From Fictibacillus marinisediminis (GTDB taxonomy: Bacteria > Bacillota > Bacilli > Bacillales > Fictibacillaceae), in assembly GCF_023149135.1 (NCBI RefSeq), contig NZ_JAIWJX010000002.1:1984001-2048000 (forward strand): a stretch of DNA of 64,000 bases, given 5' to 3'. The notes under the pieces are model-generated. The model worked only from the letters and a program-made list of their open reading frames with translations, did no database searches and was not told the origin of the DNA. This document shows, piece after piece, positions 30,883-40,316 of the stretch (positions are counted from its first letter, which is position 1; every line of letters begins with the position of its first letter). A program made the position numbers and the translations under genes.

Positions 30883-32118
30883 TTGGAAGAAATCAAGCAT
30901 TCTCATCTAGAGAAAGCCATCCTCGTTGGCTGCCAGTTACCAGGGCAAACCGACGAGCGATTTTTTTATTCAATGGAAGAGCTGGAGTCGTTGACAAAAA
31001 CGGCTCAGGGACAAGCTATCGTTTCTGTTACCCAGAAGCGGGAGCGATATGATTCTGCTACATTTATAGGCAAAGGTAAAATTGAAGAGATACTGGCGCT
31101 CGAAGAGGAACTGGAGCCGGATCTGATTATTTTTAATGACGAACTGACACCTGCGCAGAACAGAAATCTCTCCCGCTTTTTTGACGCAAGGATCATTGAC
31201 CGAACTCAGCTCATCCTTGATATTTTTGCAACACGCGCACGGTCAAGAGAAGGAAAACTTCAGGTTGAACTTGCACAGCTGCAATATATTCTTCCTAGGC
31301 TGGCGGGTATCGGGGTTTCTTTGTCACGCCTTGGTGCAGGTATTGGTACAAGAGGCCCAGGGGAAACCAAACTTGAAAAAGACAGAAGGCACATCCGGTC
31401 CAGGATCACTGAGATCAAACGCCAGCTCGCAGATATCGTCAGCCATCGTGGACGGTACAGAGAAAGAAGAAAAGAAAATCAGGCGATCCAGGCAGCGCTG
31501 GTCGGCTATACGAATGCAGGCAAGTCCACCATTTTCAATGGGCTAACCTCTGCAGACAGCTATGAAGAAAATTTACTGTTTGCCACATTGGATCCCCTGA
31601 CAAGAAAAATGAGGCTGCCAGCAGGTCTCCAGGTGCTTGTGACAGATACGGTCGGTTTTATACAGGACCTTCCCACATCCCTGATTGCAGCATTTCGATC
31701 AACGCTTGAAGAGGTAAAGGAAGCAGACGTTCTCATTCATGTCATTGACGGCTCAAGCGAAGACCGTGATCAGCATGAATCCACAGTACTTTCCATTTTG
31801 AAGGATCTTGACGCTGCCTCCATTCCGATGATTACAGTCTACAATAAAAAAGATCAGTTTAAAGAAGGTTTCATACCCGCAACAGCTTCTGTCTCCATCT
31901 CGGCTTTTCAACAAGAGGATCTGCTTCTTTTAAAAGATGTGATCGAAACCGAAGTGAAGAAGCAGCTGGAATACTATCATATTTTTGTTCCTGCAGCAGA
32001 AGGCAGAAAGCTGTCGATGCTGAAAAACAACACCATCCTGCTGGAACAGGTTTTCATTGAAGATACACAAAGCTACGAATGCAGAGGCTATGCCCTGCCG
32101 TCCATGAAATTACAATAA
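30883..32118 (+). CDS. hflX: GTPase HflX
   Basis: Ribosome-associated GTPase that splits or rescues stalled 70S ribosomes. The 411 aa protein has the glycine-rich HflX domain ([17 protein letters not shown] near 145-165), G1 GYTNAGKST near 206 and G3 [10 protein letters not shown] near 254. The start is TTG after GCAGGTAGGTTAT. ynbB follows after 12 bases, in the same order as B. subtilis. Confidence 0.93.
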   Translation: MEEIKHSHLEKAILVGCQLPGQTDERFFYSMEELESLTKTAQGQAIVSVTQKRERYDSATFIGKGKIEEILALEEELEPDLIIFNDELTPAQNRNLSRFFDARIIDRTQLILDIFATRARSREGKLQVELAQLQYILPRLAGIGVSLSRLGAGIGTRGPGETKLEKDRRHIRSRITEIKRQLADIVSHRGRYRERRKENQAIQAALVGYTNAGKSTIFNGLTSADSYEENLLFATLDPLTRKMRLPAGLQVLVTDTVGFIQDLPTSLIAAFRSTLEEVKEADVLIHVIDGSSEDRDQHESTVLSILKDLDAASIPMITVYNKKDQFKEGFIPATASVSISAFQQEDLLLLKDVIETEVKKQLEYYHIFVPAAEGRKLSMLKNNTILLEQVFIEDTQSYECRGYALPSMKLQ

Positions 32119-32130
32119 AAGGAGCACCTT

Positions 32131-33393
32131 ATGTTTTCACAGTTTCAAAACGGAGATCGACTACAAAAATTAGCACAAGAGACGGAGAAAAAGATCCGGT
32201 CCCAGCATGACACCATTCAGCAGAGAGCTGAATTTAATCAGTTAAAAGTGTTAAAAAGCTTTCGTGATCATCAGGTAAGTGATTTTCATTTTACCCCGTC
32301 AACAGGGTATGGCTATGATGATGCTGGCCGCGATACGCTCGAAAAGGTGTATGCTCAAGTGTTTGGTGCAGAAGCAGCCCTTGTAAGGCCGCAGATCATT
32401 TCAGGAACACATGCCATTTCTCTTTCATTGTTCGGAGTGCTTCTTCCTGGTGACGAGCTGCTGTACATCACAGGAAAACCTTACGATACTCTTGAAGAAA
32501 TTGTAGGGATACGCGGAAAAGGGACAGGGTCGCTTAAAGAGTATGGCATTACCTATTCCCATACAGACCTTTCCCCAGCGGGAAGGCCTGATTTCAACGC
32601 CATCTCAAAGGCCATCCACAGCAAAACGAAAATGATCGGCATTCAGCGCTCAAAAGGTTACGCAGACAGGCCGTCATTTACTATAGAAGAAATCGGTGAA
32701 ATGATTTCCTATGTGAAGGAAATCAAACCAGATGTCATCGTGTTTGTTGATAATTGCTATGGTGAATTTGTAGAAGAAAAAGAACCATGCGAAGTCGGAG
32801 CTGATCTGATCGCAGGTTCACTCATTAAAAACCCTGGAGGCGGACTCGCCAAAACAGGCGGGTATATCGCCGGCAAGAAAGAACTCGTCGAAAGGTGTTC
32901 CTATCGTTTGACTTCGCCTGGCATCGGTGCAGAAGCAGGTGCTTCCCTATACAGTCTTCTCGAAATGTACCAAGGATTCTTTTTAGCACCTCACGTTACA
33001 GCACAGGCCTTAAAAGGTGCGGTGTTTACAGCTGCTTTTCTTGAAAGCCTGGGAATGTCAACCAATCCATCATGGGATGCAAAACGGACAGACCTGATCC
33101 AATCCGTCAAATTAGAAGATAAAAAACGGATGATCGCTTTTTGCCAGGCGATTCAGCTCGTTTCTCCTGTGAATGCCCATGCGGTTCCTTATCCGGCATA
33201 CATGCCGGGCTATGAGGATGATGTCATCATGGCAGCTGGTACATTTATACAGGGAGCAAGCATTGAACTGACAGCTGACGGACCGATCCGTCCGCCATAT
33301 ATTGCTTTTGTGCAGGGCGGACTGACATACGAACATGTCAAGATTGCTATACTAACCGCTGCAGACCATTTGATACAGGAGAATTTAATCTAA
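32131..33393 (+). CDS. ynbB: YnbB, PLP-dependent methionine gamma-lyase family protein
   Basis: 420 aa fold-type I pyridoxal-phosphate enzyme related to cystathionine/methionine lyases, sometimes annotated as aluminium resistance protein. The likely PLP lysine lies in AGSLIKNPGGG (near residue 233), preceded by VDNCYGEFVE. AAAGGAGCACCTT precedes the ATG. Real substrate unknown. Its place between hflX and glnR is conserved. Confidence 0.88.
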   Translation: MFSQFQNGDRLQKLAQETEKKIRSQHDTIQQRAEFNQLKVLKSFRDHQVSDFHFTPSTGYGYDDAGRDTLEKVYAQVFGAEAALVRPQIISGTHAISLSLFGVLLPGDELLYITGKPYDTLEEIVGIRGKGTGSLKEYGITYSHTDLSPAGRPDFNAISKAIHSKTKMIGIQRSKGYADRPSFTIEEIGEMISYVKEIKPDVIVFVDNCYGEFVEEKEPCEVGADLIAGSLIKNPGGGLAKTGGYIAGKKELVERCSYRLTSPGIGAEAGASLYSLLEMYQGFFLAPHVTAQALKGAVFTAAFLESLGMSTNPSWDAKRTDLIQSVKLEDKKRMIAFCQAIQLVSPVNAHAVPYPAYMPGYEDDVIMAAGTFIQGASIELTADGPIRPPYIAFVQGGLTYEHVKIAILTAADHLIQENLI

Positions 33394-33439
33394 TTTTAAA
33401 GGTGAAAATAACCGGTATACGAATGCCGGATATTTTTTA

Positions 33440-33490
33440 TGTTATTTTTTCTGACATAAGGTTGACATGTGAGGTTTTGTAACATAAGAT
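33440..33490 (+). promoter_or_regulatory. glnRA promoter with two GlnR/TnrA boxes
   Basis: Two sites fit TGTNA-N7-TNACA exactly: 33440-33456 and 33468-33484. The promoter is TTGACA at 33462-33467 and TAAGAT at 33485-33490. The second box fills the 17-base spacer completely, and the first ends six bases before the -35. Occupancy would block RNA polymerase, as known for GlnR repression of glnRA under nitrogen excess. Confidence 0.88.
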
Positions 33491-33513
33491 AAAAGTAGTT
33501 GGAAGGAGGGCTT

Positions 33514-33912
33514 ATGATGATGAATGATGATACGAGAAGGAATCAACCTTTATTTCCGATCAGTATTGTTATGAAACTGACTGAATTATCTGCCCGGCAA
33601 ATTCGATATTACGAAGAACATGAATTGATTCATCCGGCCCGTACCGACGGAAACCGGAGAATGTTTTCTTTCAACGATGTGGATATACTGCTGGAGATCA
33701 AAACTCTGATCGAACAGGGAGTTAACCTGGCTGGCATCAAACGAGTTTTTGAACTCAACCGACAAGCCGTTAACATACTGAAAGATGAGGTTAAGAACGA
33801 GCAAATGTCTGAAGCAGCACTGCATCGCCGTTTAAAACGGGAGCTTATGCATGCAGGGCGTCTTGGCAAAACTTCATTGATTCAAGGGGAATTATCCCGC
33901 TTTTTCCACTAA
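33514..33912 (+). CDS. glnR: Nitrogen regulator GlnR
   Basis: 132 aa MerR-family repressor of glnRA, active when feedback-inhibited glutamine synthetase binds its C-terminal tail. The winged HTH includes LSARQIRYYEEHELIHPART. Three consecutive ATG codons (33514, 33517, 33520) follow GGAAGGAGG; I took the first, although the third has the best spacing. Followed by glnA after 45 bases. Confidence 0.95.
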   Translation: MMMNDDTRRNQPLFPISIVMKLTELSARQIRYYEEHELIHPARTDGNRRMFSFNDVDILLEIKTLIEQGVNLAGIKRVFELNRQAVNILKDEVKNEQMSEAALHRRLKRELMHAGRLGKTSLIQGELSRFFH

Positions 33913-33957
33913 TCTTAAAAAAGAATGCTGTATTCAATTACTAAGGAGGAGTAACAA

Positions 33958-35292
33958 GTGGCTAAATTTACTAAAGAAAACATCATGCAAATCGCTAAAG
34001 ATGAAAACGTACGTTTCATTCGCCTTCAGTTTACCGATCTATTAGGTGTCATTAAAAACGTTGAAATTCCTGTAGGACAATTGGAAAAAGCATTAGACAA
34101 TAAGATGATGTTTGACGGTTCTTCCATTGAAGGATTTGTTCGTATCGAAGAATCAGATATGCTTTTATATCCTGATCTGGATACATGGGTTGTTTTCCCT
34201 TGGACATCTGAAAAAGGAAAAGTAGCACGTATGATCTGTGACATCTACAATCCAGATGGCACTCCATTTTCCGGAGACCCTCGCGGAATCCTAAAAAAAG
34301 TATTAAAAGAAATGGAAGACCTTGGTTTCACTGACTTTAACATTGGGCCAGAACCGGAATTCTTCCTCTTTAAAAACGATGAAAAGGGCGAGCCTACACT
34401 CGAACTAAACGATAAAGGCGGATATTTTGACCTTGCGCCGACTGACCTTGGCGAAAACTGCCGCCGTGACATCGTTCTAGAGCTAGAAGACATGGGCTTT
34501 GAAATCGAAGCTTCCCACCATGAAGTAGCTCCTGGACAGCATGAAATCGACTTTAAATATGCAGATGCAATCACTACTTGTGACAACATCCAGACGTTTA
34601 AACTCGTTGTTAAAACCATTGCACGCAAACACGGCCTTCATGCGACGTTTATGGCAAAACCGCTATTCGGCGTAAACGGTTCCGGTATGCATGCGAACAT
34701 GTCCTTGTTTAAGGATGGAGACAATTCGTTCTTTAATCCGTCCAATGAAACAGGACTAAGTGAAACAGCGATGCAGTTCCTGGCAGGGATTTTAAAGCAC
34801 GCACAAGATTTCACAGCGATCACTAACCCGACAGTTAACTCATACAAGCGGTTGGTTCCTGGATATGAAGCTCCTTGTTATGTAGCGTGGTCTATGCAAA
34901 ACCGCAGCCCGCTTATCCGAATTCCGGCTTCCCGCGGACTAAGCACACGTGTAGAAGTCCGTAGTGTAGACCCAACAGCAAACCCATACCTTGCGATGGC
35001 CGTATTGCTGGCTTCCGGTCTTGACGGAATCAAAAACAAGCTGCAAACTCCAGAACCGGTTGACCGCAACATCTATGTGATGGATAAAGAAGAGCGCGAA
35101 GCAGAAGGAATTAAAGATCTTCCTGCTACATTAAAAGAAGCGGTCGACCGCTTAAAGAAAAGCGAAGTGCTGATTAAAGCCCTTGGGGAACATGCGGCTG
35201 AGCACTTTGTTGAAGCGAAAGAAATCGAATGGGATATGTTCCGCACACAAGTTCATCCTTGGGAAAGAGAACAATATCTATCCATGTATTAA
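33958..35292 (+). CDS. glnA: Glutamine synthetase type I
   Basis: ATP-dependent synthesis of glutamine from glutamate and ammonia, and the chaperone that activates GlnR. The 444 aa length equals B. subtilis GlnA. Motifs include DGSSIEGF (near 51), the [13 protein letters not shown]/glutamate region (near 238) and the C-terminal [16 protein letters not shown] start after AAGGAGGAGTAACAA. A broken copy of its 3' end lies 2.7 kb downstream. Confidence 0.97.
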   Translation: MAKFTKENIMQIAKDENVRFIRLQFTDLLGVIKNVEIPVGQLEKALDNKMMFDGSSIEGFVRIEESDMLLYPDLDTWVVFPWTSEKGKVARMICDIYNPDGTPFSGDPRGILKKVLKEMEDLGFTDFNIGPEPEFFLFKNDEKGEPTLELNDKGGYFDLAPTDLGENCRRDIVLELEDMGFEIEASHHEVAPGQHEIDFKYADAITTCDNIQTFKLVVKTIARKHGLHATFMAKPLFGVNGSGMHANMSLFKDGDNSFFNPSNETGLSETAMQFLAGILKHAQDFTAITNPTVNSYKRLVPGYEAPCYVAWSMQNRSPLIRIPASRGLSTRVEVRSVDPTANPYLAMAVLLASGLDGIKNKLQTPEPVDRNIYVMDKEEREAEGIKDLPATLKEAVDRLKKSEVLIKALGEHAAEHFVEAKEIEWDMFRTQVHPWEREQYLSMY

Positions 35293-35798
35293 GATTCAAA
35301 ACCCTTGACACCATTGGTGTTGAGGGTTTTTTGTTTGATGTTTTGGTGATAAGTATGATTTATTATTAAATTTTTTCGAAATGAATAGAGAAATAAAAAC
35401 ATTAGAAGAGGTAAAATATAGCTAATTAGTTCTATGAAAGGAGGCGGATTTGGATTATCAGCAGTGATAAATATTCCTCCTTCTGTACTCCCCAACATTC
35501 CATTGAAAATTCCGTAACAAACATTTAATCCCCAATGAATACCTGTATCTGCCCATATCGAACGTGTACGATAAAAAGCATAAGTTAAAGATAAACCCAA
35601 AACAAGAGAAAACAATGTATTTGATAAACTAAACCCTTCATTCCAACTATCATCCAGTGCATACAATAGGACAGATATAAGAAAAATCCATTTTTCATTT
35701 ATTTTATCTCTCAAATGACCAAATACATATCCTCTAACGATAATGTCGTTTAAAAAAGAACCGATAAAAAATGTAAAAAAAACAAAGAAGAATGACAT
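35289..35798 (-). CDS. CPBP-type membrane protein, probably 5'-truncated
   Basis: 169 aa with four to five hydrophobic helices and recognisable CPBP (CAAX protease-like) blocks: [24 protein letters not shown] and HWGLN. The first block normally carries the catalytic Glu-Glu; here it reads Asn-Asp. The N-terminal helices expected of this family are missing, and no ribosome site precedes the ATG. Upstream the frame stays open, but the translation is not protein-like. I read it as a truncated, likely inactive remnant in the variable block after glnA. Its 3' end overlaps the glnA stop by four bases. Confidence 0.5.
   Translation of the reverse strand: MSFFFVFFTFFIGSFLNDIIVRGYVFGHLRDKINEKWIFLISVLLYALDDSWNEGFSLSNTLFSLVLGLSLTYAFYRTRSIWADTGIHWGLNVCYGIFNGMLGSTEGGIFITADNPNPPPFIELISYILPLLMFLFLYSFRKNLIINHTYHQNIKQKTLNTNGVKGFES
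35297..35333 (+). terminator. Terminator after glnA
   Basis: AAAACCCTTGACACC/GGTGTTGAGGGTTTT stem with ATT loop, then T. The converging CPBP-type gene ends just inside it. Confidence 0.85.
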
Positions 35799-35979
35799 TA
35801 ATGATTCAGTTAAATTTTTAACTTCGACAATTCGAAGAGAACTTCTAAAAACAACTAACCTGTCACATGGGGCTGGTTTCAGGGAGGTTTTCGAGATACC
35901 ACTTATTGAGGATAACTGGAGTCTTGGAAAAATAAAAAACTGTTCCTAGATCCAGAAACCGGACAGAAATCAACAATCT

Positions 35980-36022
35980 TTAACGCTTTCTTAACGCGGA
36001 CTTAATAACTGAAGACTAAAAT
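35980..36022 (+). promoter_or_regulatory. Pho-box-like tandem repeats and -10 before the phosphodiester glycosidase
   Basis: TTAACG (35980), TTAACG (35991) and TTAATA (36002) recur every 11 bases with five-base spacers, the architecture of PhoP sites (consensus TTAACA-like). A weak fourth unit may lie at 35969. TAAAAT at 36017-36022 fits a -10 at the distance used by PhoP-activated promoters. Confidence 0.6.
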
Positions 36023-36063
36023 GGATAGGGTATACAATTCATCTAGAGAGGAGTAAAACAACT

Positions 36064-37680
36064 ATGCCAAAGGTACACACTCTATATAAAAGTCTAATAG
36101 CCATACCCATTATAGCTTCAACGATGATTCCTTCAACTACTATGGACAAGTCAGCAATTGGTGGCGTTGTGCACGCACAAACTCAAACCTTTAGCACTCA
36201 GACAGAAACGAATAAATTGCCATTGGGCTCTCCTGATCTGCAGGAAACGAGAAAAACAGTGGAAGTAGCACCGGGGGTTACTCAGACCGATATCAAACGG
36301 GGTACTAGGTCTGATTCAGATGTCTATACAGTAGATGTGAAATTTGTTAAAACACATGATGAGGCCGAAAAGTTGTCAGGCAAGCTCACTTCCCAGGGCT
36401 ATCATCCACGGATAGAGACAATATCCAACCGGCCTGCCGACGATAATGAACAAGGTCCTCTTGGCTACCTTGTACGAGTTGGATCCTATACGACAGAAGA
36501 CAATGCCAAAGCCATGCAGCAAAAGCTAGAAGCTGATGGATATACAGGGCTTAAAACAGTCTATACAGGCGAAGACGGAAAATCAACCACCGGTCCATGG
36601 AACGTGAACATTCTTGAGGTTGATCCCGATCAATATAAAGGGCACCTAAGTCCAGCATTGTCTAATGATGTGGTAACCGGAAAAGAGACGGTTACCAGTT
36701 TGGGCCAACGCCATCATGCGATTGCAGGAATAAATGGCGGATATTTCGTCATGGCAGACAGTGACGGTACACCAGGAGATCTTGCGGGTATATCCATGAT
36801 TGGCGGGGAACTCATAAGCGAGGCAGTAAATAACCGCTCAAGTCTTATCATCCCTTCATCATCAGGACAAGATGCATCGATTTCTTCCATTTCCTCCAAG
36901 CAAACGGCCGTCTCTTCAGATGGCATTAGCCGTGAGGTTGATGGATTAAACCGGAAGCCAGGCCAGATCCGCGGCTGTGGAGGTGTAGGCGGAGACGCAC
37001 CTACAGAACTGCCAAAACACGATTTTACGTGTACAGATGGAAGTGAGTTAATTCAGTATACTTCTTCATATGGAGAAACAGCCGATTCCGGAGTGGGAGC
37101 AGAAGCTGTTTTAGACGCTGCTGGAAAAGTAGTCCAGGTCCGCTACAGCCGGGGAGGAACGATTCCAAAAGAAGGCTCAGTATTGGCTGGAACGGGTGAG
37201 GCAGCATCTTGGCTTCAAAAACATGCCAAAGCAGGAATGAAAATATCGGTTAACAAAAACATAAATGAGGATGGTCAACCGTTAAAAGTGGAAGACTCCA
37301 CTGAGCTGATCAACGGCGGCCCGCGTTTATTAAAAGGAGGAGAGGTAAGCCTAAATCCGGTGGAAGAAGGGTTCCATATGAAGGACAATCCTGAATTTTA
37401 TTACAGATTTGGAGAACGCAGAAATCCGCGGACACTTGCAGGAATTAAACCAAATGGAAACCTGCTGTTTGTTACCATTGATGGGCATGAACCCGGCTGG
37501 AGTGTAGGAGCTAATTTTAATGAAAGTGCCGCTGTAATAAAATCACTTGGCGCAAAAGACGCGCTAAATTTAGATGGCGGTGGTTCAACCACAATGACTG
37601 TCGGCAACAAACTCAAAAACAGGCCTTCAGATCCAACAGGAGAACGTCCAATTGGAGATGCGATTCTTTTACTTCCATAA
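36064..37680 (+). CDS. Secreted phosphodiester glycosidase (NAGPA domain) with SPOR-like domain
   Basis: 538 aa exported protein. An N-terminal signal peptide is predicted, with cleavage near VHA-QTQ (residue 39). A SPOR-like domain (about 85-170, two repeated halves around VDVKFVKTHDEAEKLSGKL) precedes a C-terminal phosphodiester glycosidase domain with INGGYFVMADSDGTPGD near 225 and LDGGGSTTM near 505. Relatives hydrolyse sugar-1-phosphodiesters; in Bacillus a teichoic-acid-like wall substrate is plausible. AGAGAGGAGTAAAACAACT precedes the ATG. The upstream Pho-type repeats suggest induction by phosphate starvation (inference). Confidence 0.8.
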   Translation: MPKVHTLYKSLIAIPIIASTMIPSTTMDKSAIGGVVHAQTQTFSTQTETNKLPLGSPDLQETRKTVEVAPGVTQTDIKRGTRSDSDVYTVDVKFVKTHDEAEKLSGKLTSQGYHPRIETISNRPADDNEQGPLGYLVRVGSYTTEDNAKAMQQKLEADGYTGLKTVYTGEDGKSTTGPWNVNILEVDPDQYKGHLSPALSNDVVTGKETVTSLGQRHHAIAGINGGYFVMADSDGTPGDLAGISMIGGELISEAVNNRSSLIIPSSSGQDASISSISSKQTAVSSDGISREVDGLNRKPGQIRGCGGVGGDAPTELPKHDFTCTDGSELIQYTSSYGETADSGVGAEAVLDAAGKVVQVRYSRGGTIPKEGSVLAGTGEAASWLQKHAKAGMKISVNKNINEDGQPLKVEDSTELINGGPRLLKGGEVSLNPVEEGFHMKDNPEFYYRFGERRNPRTLAGIKPNGNLLFVTIDGHEPGWSVGANFNESAAVIKSLGAKDALNLDGGGSTTMTVGNKLKNRPSDPTGERPIGDAILLLP

Positions 37681-37709
37681 TAATAATTAAAGCTGCGGGA
37701 TTAACCCAT

Positions 37710-37834
37710 AAGAGGCTGACTCATAAAGTGCAAGCACCATATTTATACACCATATATAGTTGTGTTCTTCATTCATAAAAGAACACTATAGTGTGTAGAG
37801 GTGCCTTGCGCTTTTGCCTTTGAGTCAGCCTCTT
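37710..37834. repeat. 125-bp long inverted repeat
   Basis: AAGAGGCTGACTCA at the left end and its complement TGAGTCAGCCTCTT at the right end. Further pairing inside (GTGCAAGCACC against GGTGCCTTGCGC; GTGTTCTT against AAGAACAC) makes one long hairpin around 37774. No long T tract follows. It may be a MITE-like or dispersed Bacillus repeat, or a large terminator for the preceding gene. Confidence 0.65.
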
Positions 37835-37937
37835 TGTGAAAAGGGAATGCGAAGTTAATAAACAACCATATAGAGGCAGTGTATTCAACTAGTTTATCCC
37901 TTTTCACCTAACCGTTAAGTATTTAGAAAATTACATA

Positions 37938-37999
37938 GGATATGTTCCGCACACAAGTTCACCCATGGGAAAGAGAACAATGCCTGTCTAAGTATGAAG
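37938..37999 (+). pseudogene. Fragment of a second glnA 3' end
   Basis: Bases 37938-37999 match the last about 18 codons of glnA with scattered changes: GGATATGTTCCGCACACAAG is identical to glnA from 35232. The stop codon TAA of glnA reads TGA-shifted GAA here, so there is no stop at that place. A glnA-like terminator follows. A weakly similar TGTATTCAA element near 37880 recalls the glnA leader (near 33935). Confidence 0.8.
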
Positions 38000-38002
38000 T
38001 TT

Positions 38003-38036
38003 CAAAACCCTTATCACTTTCGGTGGTAGGGGTTTT
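38003..38036 (+). terminator. Terminator belonging to the glnA remnant
   Basis: AAAACCC...GGGGTTTT hairpin in the same place and flanking sequence (TTCAAAACCCTT) as the functional glnA terminator at 35297. Confidence 0.7.
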
Positions 38037-38062
38037 GTTCCTATTTAATATAAAACATCCAG

Positions 38063-38980
38063 TTACTTTATGGGAGGTAAATTTGCGGCTGTTCTTCTCA
38101 CAGATATTTTTGATTTACGATTGACAAGATATATGCTGGCAATGATCAGGAGTAATCCGATTAAAAGTGTGTTGGTGAACGGCTCATCCAAAAATAAGAT
38201 ACCAATTAAAATTGAGATGATCGGCACGAGAAAATTAAAAGAAGCAATCATGCTTGCATTTCCTCTAGAGAGCAAATGGAAGTAGATCAACCACGCAATG
38301 GCTACAGAAAATAAAGCTAAAAACAACATGGTCAGAACAAAGGGAAAACTCCATGTAATGCTGGACCATTTCTCTACTCCGCTGCCTGCTCCTGTCATGA
38401 TCAGTCCGCCAATAATACTTTGAATGGTAATCAGCCAGATCCCATCGACTTTTGTGCTGATTGATTTCATATAAACGGTACCGATTGCCCAGCTTAAAGC
38501 AGTACAGACCCCGAGCAGCAGGCCAAAGAGAGAAATATGAGAAGATAATCCTCCAAGGCTGACGGTAGCCACTCCGGCAAAACCAAGAATCAAACCTGTA
38601 AGTTTACGTGCTGTCATGGTTTCTCCCATCCAAAACCACGCAATAATACCAATCAGCACAGGTTGTAAATAAACAATGACACTAAATAATCCTGCTGGCA
38701 TAAACTTCAGTCCAATGGTTTGCAGGCCATAGAACAAGACCGAATTAAACAGACTGGAGAAAAAGTACATCTTCCAGTTTCTGTTAAGGTCCATTTTTTT
38801 ATATCGTGGCAAAGCAAAAAGAAACAATAGAATTCCGGCTCCAAGTGATCGGAAACCCGATAAGAGTACAGGAGGGCAATAATGAAGTGCTACCTTGGAA
38901 ATCGGCCAGGTAAGGCCCCATATCAATACTAGAATAGCAATGAAAACGATGTTTAATAAGGGGACTGAATGATGTTTCAT
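38063..38980 (-). CDS. EamA/DMT family transporter
   Basis: 305 aa membrane protein with ten predicted helices in two EamA repeats (WGLTWPISKVAL near the N-terminus, LSWAIGTVYMKSIS in the second half). The family exports metabolites such as amino acids; substrate unknown. GGAAGGATCTACG precedes the ATG. It sits in the variable block between glnA and lexA, next to cysL and in the same direction. Confidence 0.85.
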   Translation of the reverse strand: MKHHSVPLLNIVFIAILVLIWGLTWPISKVALHYCPPVLLSGFRSLGAGILLFLFALPRYKKMDLNRNWKMYFFSSLFNSVLFYGLQTIGLKFMPAGLFSVIVYLQPVLIGIIAWFWMGETMTARKLTGLILGFAGVATVSLGGLSSHISLFGLLLGVCTALSWAIGTVYMKSISTKVDGIWLITIQSIIGGLIMTGAGSGVEKWSSITWSFPFVLTMLFLALFSVAIAWLIYFHLLSRGNASMIASFNFLVPIISILIGILFLDEPFTNTLLIGLLLIIASIYLVNRKSKISVRRTAANLPPIK

Positions 38981-39187
38981 CGTAGATCCTTCCTTAAAGT
39001 TTGACGTGAAAGGTGAGTAAGTTAAATATATCTAGTAGATATGCTGATTAAAAGATATATGAAAATTTTTATTTTCCAATTAGACCAACTTGACGGAAAC
39101 AATGATTCATTGTTCTACTATTGAATCAGCTGCAGAGACATGAAGAAGACACAGCCAAATAATGCAGTGTCTTTCGTTACGCAGTTA

Positions 39188-40081
39188 TTAAATTGAAAAG
39201 GGATATTTCTGATGGATGACCTGAAGAAAAGCAGAGACATTTCTGTTTTCCTGGACAATGGGCGAATAAAGGTAGGAAAATTTTCGGTTAAAGAAGTAAT
39301 TCTGGATTTTTATAATAGACAGGTTGCCGTACTTTACATCCCGTTCGATCACGCTGCCGGAAAGCAGTGACAGCCCCAGCCCATGAATGACGGACTCTTT
39401 AATGCCTTGATTGGAGCTGATCGTCAGCAGAGACTTTGTTTTCAAACCATTGGATCTGATGACATGATTAAGATAATCACGAGTTCCGGATCCCGTTTCC
39501 CTTGATACCCATTGCTGATTTTGCAGATCATCTATGGTCACTTTGTCCTTGGAGGCAAGGGGGTGGCTTGGGGAAGAAACGATAAAAAGTTCATCACTCA
39601 TAAATGGATGGACAGAAAGCTCCTTTTCGTTTGTTTGCCCTTCAATCAATCCAACATCCACTTTGTAGTTGCGCACGGATCCAACGATTTCTTCCGTATT
39701 TCCAATCAGCACTTGCAGCTGAAGCTCTTTGTGTTGTTTTTGCAGCGCATAAAGAAGTGAGGGGAGGATATATTCTCCGATTGTAAAACTGGCCCCAATC
39801 TTCAGCTCACCTTTAATCGTTGTATGGTGCTCTCCAATCTCCTGCCGGGCTTGTTCGTAAATCGTAAGGATCAGTTTTGCCCGGTCATATAATATCTCAC
39901 CTGTAGGCGTAATTTGCAGAAACTTGGGTGAGCGGAGAAAAAGCTTGGTTTGAAACTCTTTTTCCAGATTTTTAATATGCAAACTGACACTCGGCTGAGA
40001 CATCCGAAGAAGTTCTGCTGTTTTTGTAAAATTTTTTACCTCGGCCAGGGTGACGAACGTTTTTAATGCATCAAAATACAT
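39188..40081 (-). CDS. cysL: LysR-type regulator CysL
   Basis: 297 aa LysR regulator with N-terminal winged HTH (FTKTAELLRMSQPSVSLHIKNLEKEF) and a C-terminal effector domain. It is divergent from cysJI, and the N-terminus closely resembles B. subtilis CysL, the activator of sulfite reductase genes. The 235-base intergenic region is presumably its binding site, although I did not find one unambiguous operator. A weak AAGACAC/GTGTCTT hairpin (39145-39173) follows its stop. Confidence 0.88.
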   Translation of the reverse strand: MYFDALKTFVTLAEVKNFTKTAELLRMSQPSVSLHIKNLEKEFQTKLFLRSPKFLQITPTGEILYDRAKLILTIYEQARQEIGEHHTTIKGELKIGASFTIGEYILPSLLYALQKQHKELQLQVLIGNTEEIVGSVRNYKVDVGLIEGQTNEKELSVHPFMSDELFIVSSPSHPLASKDKVTIDDLQNQQWVSRETGSGTRDYLNHVIRSNGLKTKSLLTISSNQGIKESVIHGLGLSLLSGSVIERDVKYGNLSIIKIQNYFFNRKFSYLYSPIVQENRNVSAFLQVIHQKYPFSI

Positions 40082-40150
40082 TTTTTAAAACATCCTTTAT
40101 GATTAGTAATCTTAATGATAACGATAATTAATATGTATTTTACTAATGTT

Positions 40151-40179
40151 TTGTACTGAGGTAAAGTAGAGGATATAAA
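40151..40179 (+). promoter_or_regulatory. Likely cysJI promoter
   Basis: TTGTAC, 17-base spacer, TATAAA in the cysL-cysJ intergenic region, with a leader of about 130 bases. The AT-rich segment just upstream (40100-40150) is where CysL would be expected to bind. Confidence 0.5.
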
Positions 40180-40316
40180 TTTTTTAAGGGTTCTGACTAT
40201 TTTTAAGATTAAAACCGAGTTAATGGATAGAAATAATTTAGTCTTAACCTAGAGGGAAACTTTTAAAGTGAAATGACGGAAAATAAAGTTTTATATTTCA
40301 ATGTGAGGTGTTATCA

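Noticed and set aside
37942..38124. Possible 60-aa protein starting [13 protein letters not shown]
   Set aside because: It is the glnA 3' remnant reading through its lost stop and terminator, with no ribosome site.
39145..39173. Terminator for cysL
   Set aside because: AAGACAC/GTGTCTT stem is present, but the T tract on the minus strand is interrupted; mentioned only in the cysL entry.
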